Assembly: GCF_011947195.1 (NCBI RefSeq)
Contig: NZ_JAATVY010000001.1
Span: forward strand, 62,001-126,000
Length of the DNA stretch: 64,000 nt
Direction of reading: 5' to 3'
DNA from: Planosporangium thailandense
GTDB taxonomy: Bacteria > Actinomycetota > Actinomycetes > Mycobacteriales > Micromonosporaceae
The position numbers and the translations under genes are program-made. The notes beneath the pieces are model-generated. The model saw only the letters and a list, made by a program, of their open reading frames with translations, had not been told where the DNA came from and did not search any database. Positions 8,899 to 18,194 of this stretch are shown piece by piece; position 1 is the stretch's first letter; every line of letters begins with the position of its first letter.

Positions 8899-10074
8899 AT
8901 GGCGATCGACCGTGCCCAGGTCGAGAGCGGGACGGCGGCCGGCTCCCGACCCACCGCGCCGGGCCCGGGCCGATGGTCCTGGCTCGCGATCCCGTTGGGC
9001 ATCTTCGCCGGCACCCGGCTGCTCCAGCTCGCCCTCATCGCGTGGCTGCTGCCGGCCGGCGCGACCGTGCGCTCCCGGCTGCTGTCCTGGGACTCCGGCT
9101 GGTTCGTCCGGGTCGCCCGTGACGGGTATCCGCGCGGCCCGCTGACCGGGCCGGTGAACCCCGACGCCGACGGCGGTCTCGCGTTCTTCCCGGGCTACCC
9201 GCTGCTGGTCCGGTACGTCCACGACCTCACCCGTCTCGACTTCGGGTTGGCCGCGCTGGTGGTGTCGTGGATCGCGGCCGCCGCGGCGTCGATCCTCCTG
9301 TTCGCCCTCGGCCGGCGGCTGTACGGCACCCGGGTGGCGACGATCCTGACCGTGCTGTTCTTCGCGCAGCCGATGTCGGTCGTGCTGTCGATGGGGTACT
9401 CGGAGAGCCTGTTCGTCGCGTTCGTCGCCGGCGCGCTCCTGGCCGTCCATCGACGGTCCTGGCCGGGCGCGGCGCTGCTCGGGCTGGGCGCGGCGCTGAC
9501 CCGGCCGACCGGGGCGGCGGTCGCGGTCGCGCTCGCCGTCGCGGCGGCGAGCGAACTGCGGGAGCGCCGGCCCGGTCGCTGGGGGACGGTCGGGGCGGCC
9601 GGCGCCGCGCTGCTCGGCGTGCCCGCGTACCTGGCGTGGGTTGGCCAGCGGGCGGGCAACTGGCACGCCTGGTTCGACATCCAGACGGCCGGGTGGGGCA
9701 CGACGTTCGACTTCGGACTCGGCGCGGGGAAGTTCGTCCTGGACGCGCTGCGGTCCGGCGACGGCTGGGTCCAGGTCAGCGTCGCGCTGCTGCTGATCGC
9801 CGCCGTGGTCCTGGCCGTCGTCGCGGTCACCCGCCGGATCTGGCCACCCCTGCTGGTGTACGGGCTGATCGTGCTCGCGCTCGTGGTCGGCCAGAGCGGC
9901 TTCTACCACTCCAAGCCCCGGCTGCTGGTACCCGCGCTGGTCGTCCTCGTGCCACCGGCGCTGGCCCTGGGCCGGGCCCGTACCCGCACCGCGGCCCTCG
10001 TCCTGGCCGGCTATGGACTGTTCGGTCTGTGGTACGGCGCTTACATGATCACTGTCTGGCGTTTCGCCATCTAG
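8899..10074 (+). CDS. GT-C fold (PIG-V/mannosyltransferase-like) membrane protein
   Basis: 391 residues with about 8-10 hydrophobic segments. After an N-terminal tail and first membrane helix comes [18 protein letters not shown] (about 76-93), the WDxxWF-type loop seen in PIG-V and related GT-C glycosyltransferases that use polyprenyl-phosphate sugars. [13 protein letters not shown] follows, with the FFP pattern of the same group. It probably transfers a sugar, likely mannose, on the outer face of the membrane; substrate and acceptor are unknown. It lies between rnc and mutM, 3 bases after the rnc stop, so probably in the same transcript. Confidence 0.75.
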   Translation: MAIDRAQVESGTAAGSRPTAPGPGRWSWLAIPLGIFAGTRLLQLALIAWLLPAGATVRSRLLSWDSGWFVRVARDGYPRGPLTGPVNPDADGGLAFFPGYPLLVRYVHDLTRLDFGLAALVVSWIAAAAASILLFALGRRLYGTRVATILTVLFFAQPMSVVLSMGYSESLFVAFVAGALLAVHRRSWPGAALLGLGAALTRPTGAAVAVALAVAAASELRERRPGRWGTVGAAGAALLGVPAYLAWVGQRAGNWHAWFDIQTAGWGTTFDFGLGAGKFVLDALRSGDGWVQVSVALLLIAAVVLAVVAVTRRIWPPLLVYGLIVLALVVGQSGFYHSKPRLLVPALVVLVPPALALGRARTRTAALVLAGYGLFGLWYGAYMITVWRFAI

Positions 10075-10084
10075 GGAGGGGACC

Positions 10085-10939
10085 GTGCCTGAGCTGCCCG
10101 AGGTCGAGACCGTTCGGCGCGGTCTGGACCGGTGGGTCACCGGTCGCCGGGTCAAGAGCGCGGAGGTGCTCCACCCGCGTGCGGTGCGTCGACACGTGGC
10201 CGGGCCGGACGACTTCGCCGCGGCGCTGGCCGACCGGACGGTCACCGGGGTGTGCCGCCGCGGCAAGTACCTGTGGCTGCCCCTCGATGACGGCGCCGCG
10301 ATCGTCGGCCACCTCGGCATGTCGGGCCAGCTGCTGCTGCAGCCGGTGGGGGCCGGCGACGAGGTCCACCTGCGGGTCCGGTTCCGGTTCGACGACGACG
10401 GCGCTGAGCTGCGCTTCGTCGATCAGCGTACGTTCGGCGGGGTGTGGCTGTCGCCGGGCGGCGCGGAGCTGCCGCCGGAGATCTCCCACATCGCGCTCGA
10501 CCCGGTTGACCCATCCTTTGTGGACGAGGAGTTCGTCGACGCGCTGCGGCGCAAGCGGACCGGGGTGAAGCGGGCGCTGCTAGACCAGACGTTGATCTCG
10601 GGTGTGGGCAACATCTACGCCGACGAGGCGCTGTGGCGGGCCGGGCTGCACTGGGCGCGCCCGACCGAGACGCTCAGCCGGCCGCAGGCCCGCACGCTGC
10701 TGGCGCACGTACGCGACGTGCTCAACGAGGCGATCGGACAGGGCGGCACGAGCTTCGACGCGTTGTACGTCAACGTCAACGGCGAGAGCGGGTACTTCGA
10801 CCGGTCGCTGGCCGTGTACGGCCGCGGCGGGCTGCCCTGCCCGCGCTGCGGCTCCCCGGTGCGCCGGGAGCCGTTCATGAACCGTTCGTCGTACTCGTGC
10901 CCGCGCTGCCAGCCCCGGCCGCGGCGGGCACATCCCTAG
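10085..10939 (+). CDS. mutM: Formamidopyrimidine-DNA glycosylase MutM (Fpg)
   Basis: MutM removes 8-oxoguanine and formamidopyrimidines and nicks the abasic site. 284 residues. The N-terminus [13 protein letters not shown] gives the catalytic Pro (after Met removal) and Glu. [26 protein letters not shown] (the helix-two-turn-helix), and the zinc finger CPRCGSPV...CPRCQ at the C-terminus complete the family pattern. GTG 10085 has GGGAGGGG upstream. The stop shares four bases (CTAG) with the stop of the converging minus-strand gene. Confidence 0.95.
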   Translation: MPELPEVETVRRGLDRWVTGRRVKSAEVLHPRAVRRHVAGPDDFAAALADRTVTGVCRRGKYLWLPLDDGAAIVGHLGMSGQLLLQPVGAGDEVHLRVRFRFDDDGAELRFVDQRTFGGVWLSPGGAELPPEISHIALDPVDPSFVDEEFVDALRRKRTGVKRALLDQTLISGVGNIYADEALWRAGLHWARPTETLSRPQARTLLAHVRDVLNEAIGQGGTSFDALYVNVNGESGYFDRSLAVYGRGGLPCPRCGSPVRREPFMNRSSYSCPRCQPRPRRAHP

Positions 10940-11604
10940 ACCGGCAGCGGGGTCACCGCCGCCAGCCAGGCCGGCAGGTCCGTGTACGCCCGGGGCGGCG
11001 CGTGGTCGGTGACCATGCCGAAGCCGGCGCTGCGGGTGGCCTGCAACAGCCACGCGTTGTCCAGTTCGCCTGGCGGTACGGAGTGGACCAGATGCCCGTC
11101 GCCGGGCTCGGCGCCCGCGCCGTCCCAGCGCGCGTACCGCTCCCACGGGCCGTCGAAGACGCAGATCTCCGCGCCGAGGGCCCGGTAGCTGGGGTCCGGC
11201 GGCATCCCGGGGTTGAGCACGGTGTCGCGCAGGTCGGCGCGGCGCGCCGCGCCGATGGCCACCGCCGCCGGGCCGATGGAGAAGGGGCTGGCGGGGGCCC
11301 GGTCGAGAAACACCCCGTGTACGGGGTAGCCGGCCCACCGGTCGACGTCGGCGAGGATCCGGGAGACCGGACGGGTGGCGAAGCCCAGGTCGACGTAGCC
11401 GAGCAGGCGTACGCCGGCGGCCCGCAGTCGGGCCGTGGCGGCGGTGTAGGACGGGTCGCGGCCGTTGCCCGGCCCACCGGCGACGCTGACGACGACCGTG
11501 AGCGTGTCCGGGTGCGCGGCGCCGTACTCGGTCACGGCATCCCAGACGTGCCGAGCGGTCAGCGGGTGCGCCTCCAGGCGGAGCAGCGTCGTCACGACGG
11601 ACAC
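10936..11604 (-). CDS. Spherulation-specific family 4 (spherulin-4-like) protein
   Basis: 222 residues with no signal peptide. A TIM-barrel-like pattern is visible: [12 protein letters not shown] (usual INPNSGPG), [27 protein letters not shown] (about 52-78), [19 protein letters not shown] (about 85-103), then VLNPG and a late [12 protein letters not shown]. These match the spherulin-4 family, whose bacterial members resemble glycosidases of the Ega3/GH114 neighbourhood; activity here is unproven. The motif Glu after FFD/FLD is replaced by Arg, so catalysis cannot be assumed. It starts at GTG 11604 and ends tail-to-tail with mutM, overlapping by four bases. Confidence 0.65.
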   Translation of the reverse strand: MSVVTTLLRLEAHPLTARHVWDAVTEYGAAHPDTLTVVVSVAGGPGNGRDPSYTAATARLRAAGVRLLGYVDLGFATRPVSRILADVDRWAGYPVHGVFLDRAPASPFSIGPAAVAIGAARRADLRDTVLNPGMPPDPSYRALGAEICVFDGPWERYARWDGAGAEPGDGHLVHSVPPGELDNAWLLQATRSAGFGMVTDHAPPRAYTDLPAWLAAVTPLPV

Positions 11605-11653
11605 AACGACCGCGCGTCGCGTCGGGTGTCGTGCTTTGCGTAAGTTCCGGGGT

Positions 11654-12565
11654 TTATTGACCGAAATCCTGGGTCCAGTAGGGCCTGCCGTCGGGGCCCA
11701 CGGCCACGCCGACGCCGATGGCGCGGGCGTCGCAGTCGAGGATGTTCCGGCGCTGCTCGCGGCTGCCGAGCCAGCCCTGCACGACCTCGCGCGCCGAACC
11801 GAACCCGCGCGCCAGATTCTCCGACAGCGGAGCGTCGAAGCCCGCGGCCTTCATCCGGTCGTCGGCCGAGCTGCCGTCGCTGCCGGTGTGGCTGAGGAAG
11901 CCGCCGGCGGCCATGTCGGCACTGTGCAGCCGGGCGGCGCGACGCAGCCGCGGGTCGTTGTCCACCGGGTCGCAGCGGACCTGTCGCCGCACGCTGTTGA
12001 CGAGGGCGACGACCGCGTTCTCCACGGCGGCGTTGCCTGTCACGGCACCGTCGCCCGTGGCTGCGCCGTCACCCGTGGCGTCCGCCGACGGGCCCGACCC
12101 GGCGGCGGGGGTGTCGGTGGGGGTCGGCACCTCGGGGGTGGGCTGGGGGGCGAGCGTGGCGGCCGGAGGCTGCTCGAGGAGGCCGGGCAGGTTGGGTGCG
12201 GCGGTCGGCGTCGACCGACCGGGGAACACGGAGGTCAGCAGGACGACCACCAGGCCGATGGAGATCAGGATCGCGCTGACCGTGCCGGCCACCGCCAGCG
12301 GTCGCATCCGCCGTCCGGTGCCCGGGGCGTCCACGGGCTCCCCGTCGTACGCGTCGGTGAGATCTTCGTCATAAGGGCCGTGGTAGGGGCCGGCGCCGTA
12401 GGGGCGGGTGCTCGCATACGGGCCGGGACTGCGATACCGGGGGCGGGGCCGGGGAGCCGGAAACCTCGGATCCGGCTCGTCCATCAGCGGTGCGGTGTCC
12501 GCCCACGGGTCCGACGGATACGGGTGAGCCGTTTCATCTGGCGCGGGGCCACGCTTCCTTGACAC
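11654..12565 (-). CDS. Membrane-anchored CAP (SCP/PR-1-like) domain protein
   Basis: 303 residues. A Pro/Tyr/Asp-rich cytoplasmic N-terminus (about 1-90), one membrane helix (LAVAGTVSAILISIGLVVVL), a Pro/Thr/Ala linker, then a CAP domain (about 185-303) with ARLHSADMAAGGFLSHTGSDG, LSENLARGF, VVQGWLGSREQRRNIL and a closing YWTQDFG. Two Cys (in VRCDP and LDCDA) may form a disulfide. Bacterial CAP proteins are extracellular; function is mostly unknown. The start is GTG 12565: GGAGG lies six bases before it on the minus strand, while an upstream in-frame ATG (12646) has none. Confidence 0.85.
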   Translation of the reverse strand: MSRKRGPAPDETAHPYPSDPWADTAPLMDEPDPRFPAPRPRPRYRSPGPYASTRPYGAGPYHGPYDEDLTDAYDGEPVDAPGTGRRMRPLAVAGTVSAILISIGLVVVLLTSVFPGRSTPTAAPNLPGLLEQPPAATLAPQPTPEVPTPTDTPAAGSGPSADATGDGAATGDGAVTGNAAVENAVVALVNSVRRQVRCDPVDNDPRLRRAARLHSADMAAGGFLSHTGSDGSSADDRMKAAGFDAPLSENLARGFGSAREVVQGWLGSREQRRNILDCDARAIGVGVAVGPDGRPYWTQDFGQ

Positions 12566-12952
12566 GTGTCGCCTCCGGGCTTCGGGGATCCGGTGCGGCC
12601 GACCGTACGCGCGCGCCAAGGCCGGTGACAACTGTGCGGTCAGCATCGATACGACGAGTGCCGATGGATGTGCTGACGGTCTTCGAACCGTGGGTGTTGT
12701 GTCGCTATTGACAAGTGGGGATGCGTTGGTCCATGATCTGAGTTACCATGGCGACCGCTGCTCCACGCCTCGCCGATGTGCGTGTTTGCGCTGGTTGAGG
12801 CCGAGCTTGACGAGGGTGCCTCGGCGACGGACTATAGAGGTGTCACCAGTCGCGCCCAAACCTGCCTTGGTGCAGTGGCCGCGAAACCAACTGGGCGCAC
12901 GCTTTGGCCGGCCGATGGCTGCGCATTACGCTGCGCATCACAAGGAGACGAT
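12566..12952. other. Divergent promoter region upstream of the small coiled-coil gene
   Basis: 387 bases between the divergent CAP-domain and coiled-coil genes. GACACGTGTC (12561-12570) is a perfect palindrome over the CAP-gene start. Apart from the sigma-70-like promoter listed separately and a ribosome binding site before 12953, nothing else is recognised. Confidence 0.5.
12708..12737 (+). promoter_or_regulatory. Sigma-70-type promoter upstream of small coiled-coil gene
   Basis: TTGACA at 12708-12713 and CATGAT at 12732-12737 with an 18-base spacer. The perfect -35 box is rare in this GC-rich window. The transcript would have a leader of about 200 bases before the ATG at 12953. Confidence 0.5.
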
Positions 12953-13144
12953 ATGGCGAAGGCCCTCTTCGGCCACGTTGGCAGCGCGCCTGACCGGCGT
13001 CTGCTCGACGAGGTCACTCAACTGCGTGCCAAGGTACGGGCACTTGAGTTCGAGGTAGCGAGACTGCGAGCGGAAAACGACCGGCTCAGCGCCGCGGTTT
13101 CCGACGACGACCTGCTGCGTCTGCCCGAACCGGCGATGGCCTGA
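12953..13144 (+). CDS. Small conserved coiled-coil protein upstream of smc
   Basis: 63 residues: MAKALFGHVG, then a heptad-patterned helix from about residue 18 to 50 (LLDEVTQLRAKVRALEFEV) and an acidic end. ATG 12953 follows AAGGAG by six bases. Similar short MAKALLG proteins occur upstream of smc in other actinobacteria, as far as I recall; no function is known to me. A longer in-frame start exists (12776) but lacks a ribosome binding site. Confidence 0.8.
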   Translation: MAKALFGHVGSAPDRRLLDEVTQLRAKVRALEFEVARLRAENDRLSAAVSDDDLLRLPEPAMA

Positions 13145-13400
13145 TCGAGCGGGACGAACCTCCCCCGCCGCGCGGGCCAGTGCCGAAGCCCGAATCGGCA
13201 CCGCGACACAGAGCGCGCCGACGCCCCCCGGAGGCGGTCGGCGCGCAGCCGTGTTCGGGGCCGTTCCGCCCGGATCCGCCAATACCGGCGTGACGCGCGT
13301 GCGACGCGACCGCATCTGACGCTGTGCCGCTGCCCGAGCGGGCGCCGACGGCACGGTACCCTCGCGGGATAACCGCCAGTTCGCCACCGACCGGAGACCC

Positions 13401-16400
13401 GTGCACCTCAAGACCCTGACGGTGAAGGGCTTCAAATCCTTCGCCTCCACCACGACGATGAGGCTCGAGCCGGGGATCACCTGCGTGGTCGGCCCGAACG
13501 GCTCGGGTAAGTCGAACGTCGTCGACGCCATCGCCTGGGTCCTCGGTGAACAGGGCGCCAAAGCCCTCCGCGGCGGCAAGATGGAAGACGTCATCTTCGC
13601 CGGCACCTCAGGCCGCGCGCCGCTCGGCCGCGCCGAGGTGACGCTCACGATCGACAACACCGACGGCGCCCTCCCGATCGACTACACCGAGGTGTCGATC
13701 ACCCGCCGGATGTTCCGCTCCGGTGAGAGCGAGTACGAGATCAACGGCAACCACTGCCGGTTGCTCGACATCCAGGAGCTGCTGTCGGACTCCGGCATCG
13801 GCCGCGAGATGCACATCATCGTGGGCCAGGGGCGCCTGGACAGCATGCTGCACGCCAAGCCGGAGGACCGCCGCGCGTTCATCGAAGAGGCGGCGGGCGT
13901 GCTCAAGCACCGCAAGCGCAAGGAAAAGGCGCTGCGCAAGCTCGAGGCGATGGCAACCAACCTCAACCGCCTGTCCGACCTCACCACCGAGCTGCGCCGC
14001 CAGCTCAAGCCGCTGGGCAAGCAGGCGGAGGTGGCCCGCCGCGCCGCCACCATCCAGGCCGACCTCCGCGACGCCCGGCTACGGCTGCTCGCCGACGACC
14101 TGTCGACCCTGCGGGACACCCTGAACAAGGAGATCGCCGACGAGACGGCGCTGCGCGAGCGGCGTGAGCAGATCGAGCGGGAGGCGACCTCGGTCGGGCA
14201 GCGGCTGGCCGCCCTCGAAGCGGCCCACGCCGCCGACGCCCCCGTGCTCGCCCGGGCGCAGGAGACCTGGTACCGGCTGTCGGCGTTCCAGGAGCGGTTC
14301 CGCTCCATCCACCAGATCGCCAGCGAGCGGCTGCGCAACCTGTCGTCGAACACCGAGGACGAGCGGACCGGGCGTGACCCGCAGCAGCTCGAAACCGAGT
14401 CGCAGCGGGTCCGCGAGCAGGAGGCCCAGCTGCGGGCGGCGCTGGAGAGCGCGCAGGACCGGCTGGCCGAGGCGGTCGAGGACCGTCAGCACCTCGAACG
14501 GCGCCTGGCCGAGGCGGAGAAGGCCCTCGTCGCCGCGCACAAGGCGATCGCCGACCGGCGTGAAGGCCTCGCCAAGCTCGCCGGCCAGGTCGAGTCGGCC
14601 CGCAGCCGCACGATCGCCGCCGGCGACGAGATCGCCCGGCTCGCCGCCGGCCTGGCCGAGGCGCAGGCCCGCGCGGACACCGCCCAGGAGGCCTACGACG
14701 CACAGGCAGCCGGCGCCACCGAGGCCGACCGCGACGACGCCGAGTTTGAGCTGCGCCACAGCGAAGCGGTCCGTATCCACGAGGCGGCGGCCGCGACGGT
14801 CAAGCAGCTCAGCGACGCCGAGCGGGCGGCCGAGCGCGAGGCCACCCAGTGGAAGGCCCGCGAGGAAGCGCTCGCCATGGGCCTGCGCCGCAAGGACGGC
14901 GCCGGCGCCCTGCTGGCCCGCGCCGATCGGGTGCCCGGCCTGCTGGGCAGCGTCGCCGCGTTGCTGTCGGTCGAAGCGGGGCACGAGGCGGCGCTGGCCG
15001 CCGCGCTGGGCGCGCTCGCCGACGCCGTCGTCGTCGAGAGCGTCGACGGCGCGGTCGCCGCGGTCGAGACCCTCAAGACCGAGGACGCCGGCCGGGCCGC
15101 CCTGCTGGTCGCCTCCGCCGACACCGACCAGGACGGGCTGCGTACCGAGCGCCCGCCACTGCCGTCCGGCGCGCACTTCGCGCTCGACCTGGTGGAGGCG
15201 CCCGAACAGCTGCTCCCGGCGCTGAAACGGGCGCTCAACAACGTGGTCTTCGCCCCCGACACCGAGACCGCGAAGCGGATCGTCGGGTACGCCCCGGCCC
15301 TGCGCGCCGTCACGCCCGACGGTGACGTGGTCGGCGCGTACGCCGCGGCCGGCGGATCGGCCAAGGCGCCCAGCTTCATCGAGGTGCAGGCGGCCGTCGA
15401 GGAGGCCCGGCAGAAGAAGGTCGACGCCGAGTCGCGGGTCATCCAGCTGAGCGGTGAGCTGGAGAGCGCCCGCGAGGTGGTCGCCGAGGCCAAGGAGCGC
15501 GTGGACGCCGCCGCCGCGGCGAAGCGTCAGGCCGAGAGCGAGCGCAACCTCGCCGCGCGCAAGCTCGCCGAGCTCGGCGCCGCGGCCAAGTCGGCCCGGG
15601 CCGAGGCCGACCGGTTGGCCGCCGGCAAGGCCAAGGCCGAGGCCGCCCGCGAAGAGGCCCTCATGAAGCTCGATGAGCTCGAGGAGCGGCTGCGACTCGC
15701 CGAGGACACGCCCGTAGACGACGACCCGTCCACCGCGGAGCGCGACGAGCTGGCGGTCGCCGTGCCGCAGGCGCGCCAGCGCGAAATGGACGTACGGCTG
15801 GCCGTGCGGACCGCGGAGGAGCGGGTCGCGGCGATCGCCGGGCGCGCCGACGCCCTCGCCCGCCAGGCCGCCGCCGAGCGCGCGGCCCGGGAGAAGGCGG
15901 CTGCCCGCCGCGCCGCCCGCGCCCGTGGCGCCGCCGTCGCCCGCTCCGTCGTGATGGGCGCCGAGCAGGCGCTCGCGGCGATCGCGCGGTCGCTGGAGGA
16001 GGCGGCCGCACACCGCGACACCGTCGCCGAGACCAGGGCCACCCGCGAGGAGGAGCTGACCGGGGTACGCGAGCACGCCGGCCAGCTGCGCGCCGAGCTG
16101 GAGCGGCTGACCAGCGCCGTGCACCGCGACGAGGTCGCCCGCGCCGAGCAGCGGCTGCGCATCGAGCAGCTGGAGGCCAGGTCGGGCGAGGAGTTCGGGC
16201 TCGACCCGGACACTCTGGTCGCCGAGTACGGGCCGGACGTGCTCGTACCGCCGACGCAGGCCGAGATCGCCGCCGCGGCAGCCGCGGACAAGCCCGAGCC
16301 GGAGCCGGTGCCCTACGACCGGGCGACGCAGGAGAAGCGCGCGGCCAAGGGCGAGCGCGACCTGGCCCTGCTCGGCAAGGTCAACCCGCTGGCCCTGGAG

Positions 16401-16976
16401 GAGTTCGCCGCGCTGGAGGAGCGCTACAAGTTCCTGTCCGACCAGCTCGAAGACCTGAAGAAGAGCCGGCGCGACCTGCTGACCGTCGTCAAGGACGTCG
16501 ACGACCGGATCCTCGAGGTCTTCACCGAGGCGTTCCACGACACCGCGCGCGAGTTCCAGCAGGTCTTCAGCGTGCTCTTCCCGGGCGGTGAGGGCCGCCT
16601 GATCCTCACCGACCCCGACGACATGCTCACCACCGGCGTCGAGGTGGAGGCCCGCCCGCCGGGCAAGAAGATCAAGCGGCTGTCGCTGCTGTCGGGTGGT
16701 GAGCGCTCGCTCACGGCGGTCGCCATGCTCTGCGCGATCTTCCGGGCCCGCCCCAGCCCGTTCTACATCATGGACGAGGTCGAGGCGGCCCTCGACGACG
16801 TCAACCTGGGCCGGCTGATCACGCTGTTCGAGCAGCTCCGGGAGAAGAGCCAGCTGATCATCATCACGCACCAGAAGCGCACGATGGAGGTCGCCGACGC
16901 GCTGTACGGCGTGACCATGCGCAGCGGTGTGACCGAAGTGATCAGCCAGCGGCTACGACAGGACGAGGCGGCGTGA
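13401..16976 (+). CDS. smc: Chromosome segregation protein SMC
   Basis: SMC forms a dimeric ATPase that, with ScpA/ScpB, organises and segregates the chromosome. 1191 residues. N-terminal head HLKTLTVKGFKSFA with Walker A GPNGSGKSN (about 32-40); long coiled coil (about 165-505); hinge (about 510-670) including GLLGSVAALLSVE; second coiled coil (about 680-1020); C-terminal head with the signature LSGGERSLTA (about 1097-1106) and Walker B FYIMDEVEAALDD (about 1120-1132). Start GTG 13401 sits 11 bases after CGGAGA. The stop overlaps the next gene (GTGA). Confidence 0.97.
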   Translation: MHLKTLTVKGFKSFASTTTMRLEPGITCVVGPNGSGKSNVVDAIAWVLGEQGAKALRGGKMEDVIFAGTSGRAPLGRAEVTLTIDNTDGALPIDYTEVSITRRMFRSGESEYEINGNHCRLLDIQELLSDSGIGREMHIIVGQGRLDSMLHAKPEDRRAFIEEAAGVLKHRKRKEKALRKLEAMATNLNRLSDLTTELRRQLKPLGKQAEVARRAATIQADLRDARLRLLADDLSTLRDTLNKEIADETALRERREQIEREATSVGQRLAALEAAHAADAPVLARAQETWYRLSAFQERFRSIHQIASERLRNLSSNTEDERTGRDPQQLETESQRVREQEAQLRAALESAQDRLAEAVEDRQHLERRLAEAEKALVAAHKAIADRREGLAKLAGQVESARSRTIAAGDEIARLAAGLAEAQARADTAQEAYDAQAAGATEADRDDAEFELRHSEAVRIHEAAAATVKQLSDAERAAEREATQWKAREEALAMGLRRKDGAGALLARADRVPGLLGSVAALLSVEAGHEAALAAALGALADAVVVESVDGAVAAVETLKTEDAGRAALLVASADTDQDGLRTERPPLPSGAHFALDLVEAPEQLLPALKRALNNVVFAPDTETAKRIVGYAPALRAVTPDGDVVGAYAAAGGSAKAPSFIEVQAAVEEARQKKVDAESRVIQLSGELESAREVVAEAKERVDAAAAAKRQAESERNLAARKLAELGAAAKSARAEADRLAAGKAKAEAAREEALMKLDELEERLRLAEDTPVDDDPSTAERDELAVAVPQARQREMDVRLAVRTAEERVAAIAGRADALARQAAAERAAREKAAARRAARARGAAVARSVVMGAEQALAAIARSLEEAAAHRDTVAETRATREEELTGVREHAGQLRAELERLTSAVHRDEVARAEQRLRIEQLEARSGEEFGLDPDTLVAEYGPDVLVPPTQAEIAAAAAADKPEPEPVPYDRATQEKRAAKGERDLALLGKVNPLALEEFAALEERYKFLSDQLEDLKKSRRDLLTVVKDVDDRILEVFTEAFHDTAREFQQVFSVLFPGGEGRLILTDPDDMLTTGVEVEARPPGKKIKRLSLLSGGERSLTAVAMLCAIFRARPSPFYIMDEVEAALDDVNLGRLITLFEQLREKSQLIIITHQKRTMEVADALYGVTMRSGVTEVISQRLRQDEAA

Positions 16977-17614
16977 CGATCCAGACCATGCGCGGTCCCC
17001 GGCAGCCGGCGACCGCGTTGTTGATCGACTTTGCCGGGGTGGTGTACCGGCGGGACCCGTCGGCGAGCGCCGCCGTCGAGGAGCGCCACGGCCTGCCGCC
17101 GGGCACGGTCACCGACCTCGGCGCCCAGTGGGGCCGGCTGCGGCAGGCCCTCGCCGGGGAGGTCACCCGCGCCGAGTGGCTCGACGGGATCGCGCACGCC
17201 CTGGCCGACCGCGTCGGCGGCCTCGACGCCGCCCGTACGCTGGCCGCCGAGGCGCACGCCCACGACGGCGAGATCGTGCCGGAGGTGCTCGCGTTCGTCG
17301 ACGAGGTGCGCGCCGCCGGCCGCCGGGTCGGGCTCGCCGCCAACGCGATGGACGACTTCGACGCAGTGCTCGCCCGGTACGGCCTGACCGATCACTTCGA
17401 CGTGATCGTCAACTCGTCGGCGATCGGCATCCACAAGCCCGCCCCGGAGTTCTTCACGCGGGCGTGCCTGGCCATCGAGACGCCGCCCGAGCGGTGCCTG
17501 TTCGTCGACGACGACGACCGGGACGTGCGCGCCGCCCGCGCCGCCCGCCTGTCGGCCTACCGGTACAACGGGCCCCAAGACTTCCCGTACCTGCGGGCCG
17601 CCCTCGGCCTGTGA
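16973..17614 (+). CDS. HAD-superfamily hydrolase, subfamily IA-like
   Basis: 213 residues. Motif I is LLIDFAGVVY: the nucleophile Asp19 is present, but the second Asp of the usual DxD is Ala21. DxA-type motifs occur in phosphonoacetaldehyde hydrolases and some dehalogenases, so this may not be an ordinary phosphatase. A helical cap (about 25-95), motif II LAANAMDD (Asn rather than Ser/Thr at the likely position), motif III Lys in GIHKPAPEFF, and motif IV LFVDDDDRDVRAA follow. Substrate unknown. It starts at GTG 16973, overlapping smc by four bases, so it is coupled to smc. Confidence 0.85.
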   Translation: MTIQTMRGPRQPATALLIDFAGVVYRRDPSASAAVEERHGLPPGTVTDLGAQWGRLRQALAGEVTRAEWLDGIAHALADRVGGLDAARTLAAEAHAHDGEIVPEVLAFVDEVRAAGRRVGLAANAMDDFDAVLARYGLTDHFDVIVNSSAIGIHKPAPEFFTRACLAIETPPERCLFVDDDDRDVRAARAARLSAYRYNGPQDFPYLRAALGL

Positions 17615-17633
17615 GGTGACCACGACTGCTCCG

Positions 17634-17653
17634 CTCGCCCTGACGCGGGCGAG
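17634..17653 (+). terminator. Hairpin after smc-HAD
   Basis: CTCGCCC (17634-17640), 6-base loop, GGGCGAG (17647-17653), 19 bases after the HAD stop. No T-tract. Confidence 0.45.
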
Positions 17654-17728
17654 GGCCGGCGATACCGTCACGTTCGGGCCGGCCAGGGCGGTGACGTATA
17701 GAACCTTGGCCACGGTGCTCGCGGGGGA

Positions 17729-17881
17729 TCAGCCTTCGCACTCCCGGACCGCGTGACGGGTGGGGTCGAAGGGTTCCCACTCGGCCCCGGACGGCCGTCG
17801 AGGGCCAGGCGCCGGAGCCGGCGTCGGGCCAGGAAACGGTCCGGTTCGGGGCCTACGACGGCGTCTCATCCATGCCCACAT
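17729..17881 (-). CDS. Small Arg/Pro-rich protein (50 residues)
   Basis: A short minus-strand gene starting at ATG 17881, preceded by GAGGAGG at good distance (8 bases from AGGAGG). It codes for 50 residues: MWAWMRRRRRPRTG, a Pro/Ala/Gly run, then a sharply different end, EWEPFDPTRHAVRECEG. No domain is recognised. The strong ribosome binding site and the change of composition at the end argue for a real gene. It is divergent from the XRE/DUF397 pair; I recall short proteins of this type near such pairs, but function is unknown. Confidence 0.6.
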   Translation of the reverse strand: MWAWMRRRRRPRTGPFPGPTPAPAPGPRRPSGAEWEPFDPTRHAVRECEG

Positions 17882-18194
17882 CCGACGGCCCTCCTCGGCC
17901 TCGACGGGGAGGGGCGCGACGGCCGGTCCGCCGGGTCGGAGGGACGACGACCTGTAGCCCGGCCCCACAACCGTCGCGCCCCCGTCAATGGGAGCGGCCC
18001 GGCCGGGATGCAGCGACGGCGAAAGGAGGGACCGCCATCCGCTCCTGGGCAGTCACTCCCCGCCCCGGCCGGTTACACCACGCTTGCACAGAACGGATTG
18101 CACATGCAAGCGGTGCAGTGCACTCCGTCGCTATCAGCTTGCCCGGGCGGCAAAGTCGAGCGGAGACTAGGCCGACGTATTCGGGGAGGTCACG
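17882..18194. other. Divergent intergenic region before the XRE gene
   Basis: 313 bases between the 50-residue minus-strand gene and the XRE regulator. The right half (18084-18153) holds the palindrome cluster listed separately. AAAGGAGGGACC near 18020 looks like a ribosome binding site but is followed only by ATC and no convincing frame. Confidence 0.5.
18084..18153. promoter_or_regulatory. Cluster of palindromes upstream of the XRE gene
   Basis: Four related elements in 70 bases: TTGCACA direct repeats (18084-18090 and 18098-18104), the palindrome TTGCACATGCAA (18098-18109), the palindrome GTGCAGTGCAC (18113-18123), and TTGCC-5-GGCAA (18139-18153). The shared TTGC/GCAA and TGCA half-sites and position 40-110 bases before the XRE start suggest an operator, possibly for autoregulation. 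Confidence 0.5.

Noticed and set aside
7168-10320. Very long minus-strand open frame (1050 codons) across plsX, rnc and the GT-C gene
   Set aside because: It is antisense to clearly recognisable genes and its translation is Arg/Pro/Gln/Gly-rich without any domain; such shadow frames are normal at this GC content.
14079-16871. Minus-strand open frame of 930 codons inside smc
   Set aside because: Antisense shadow of the smc coiled coil; no domain, no ribosome binding site.
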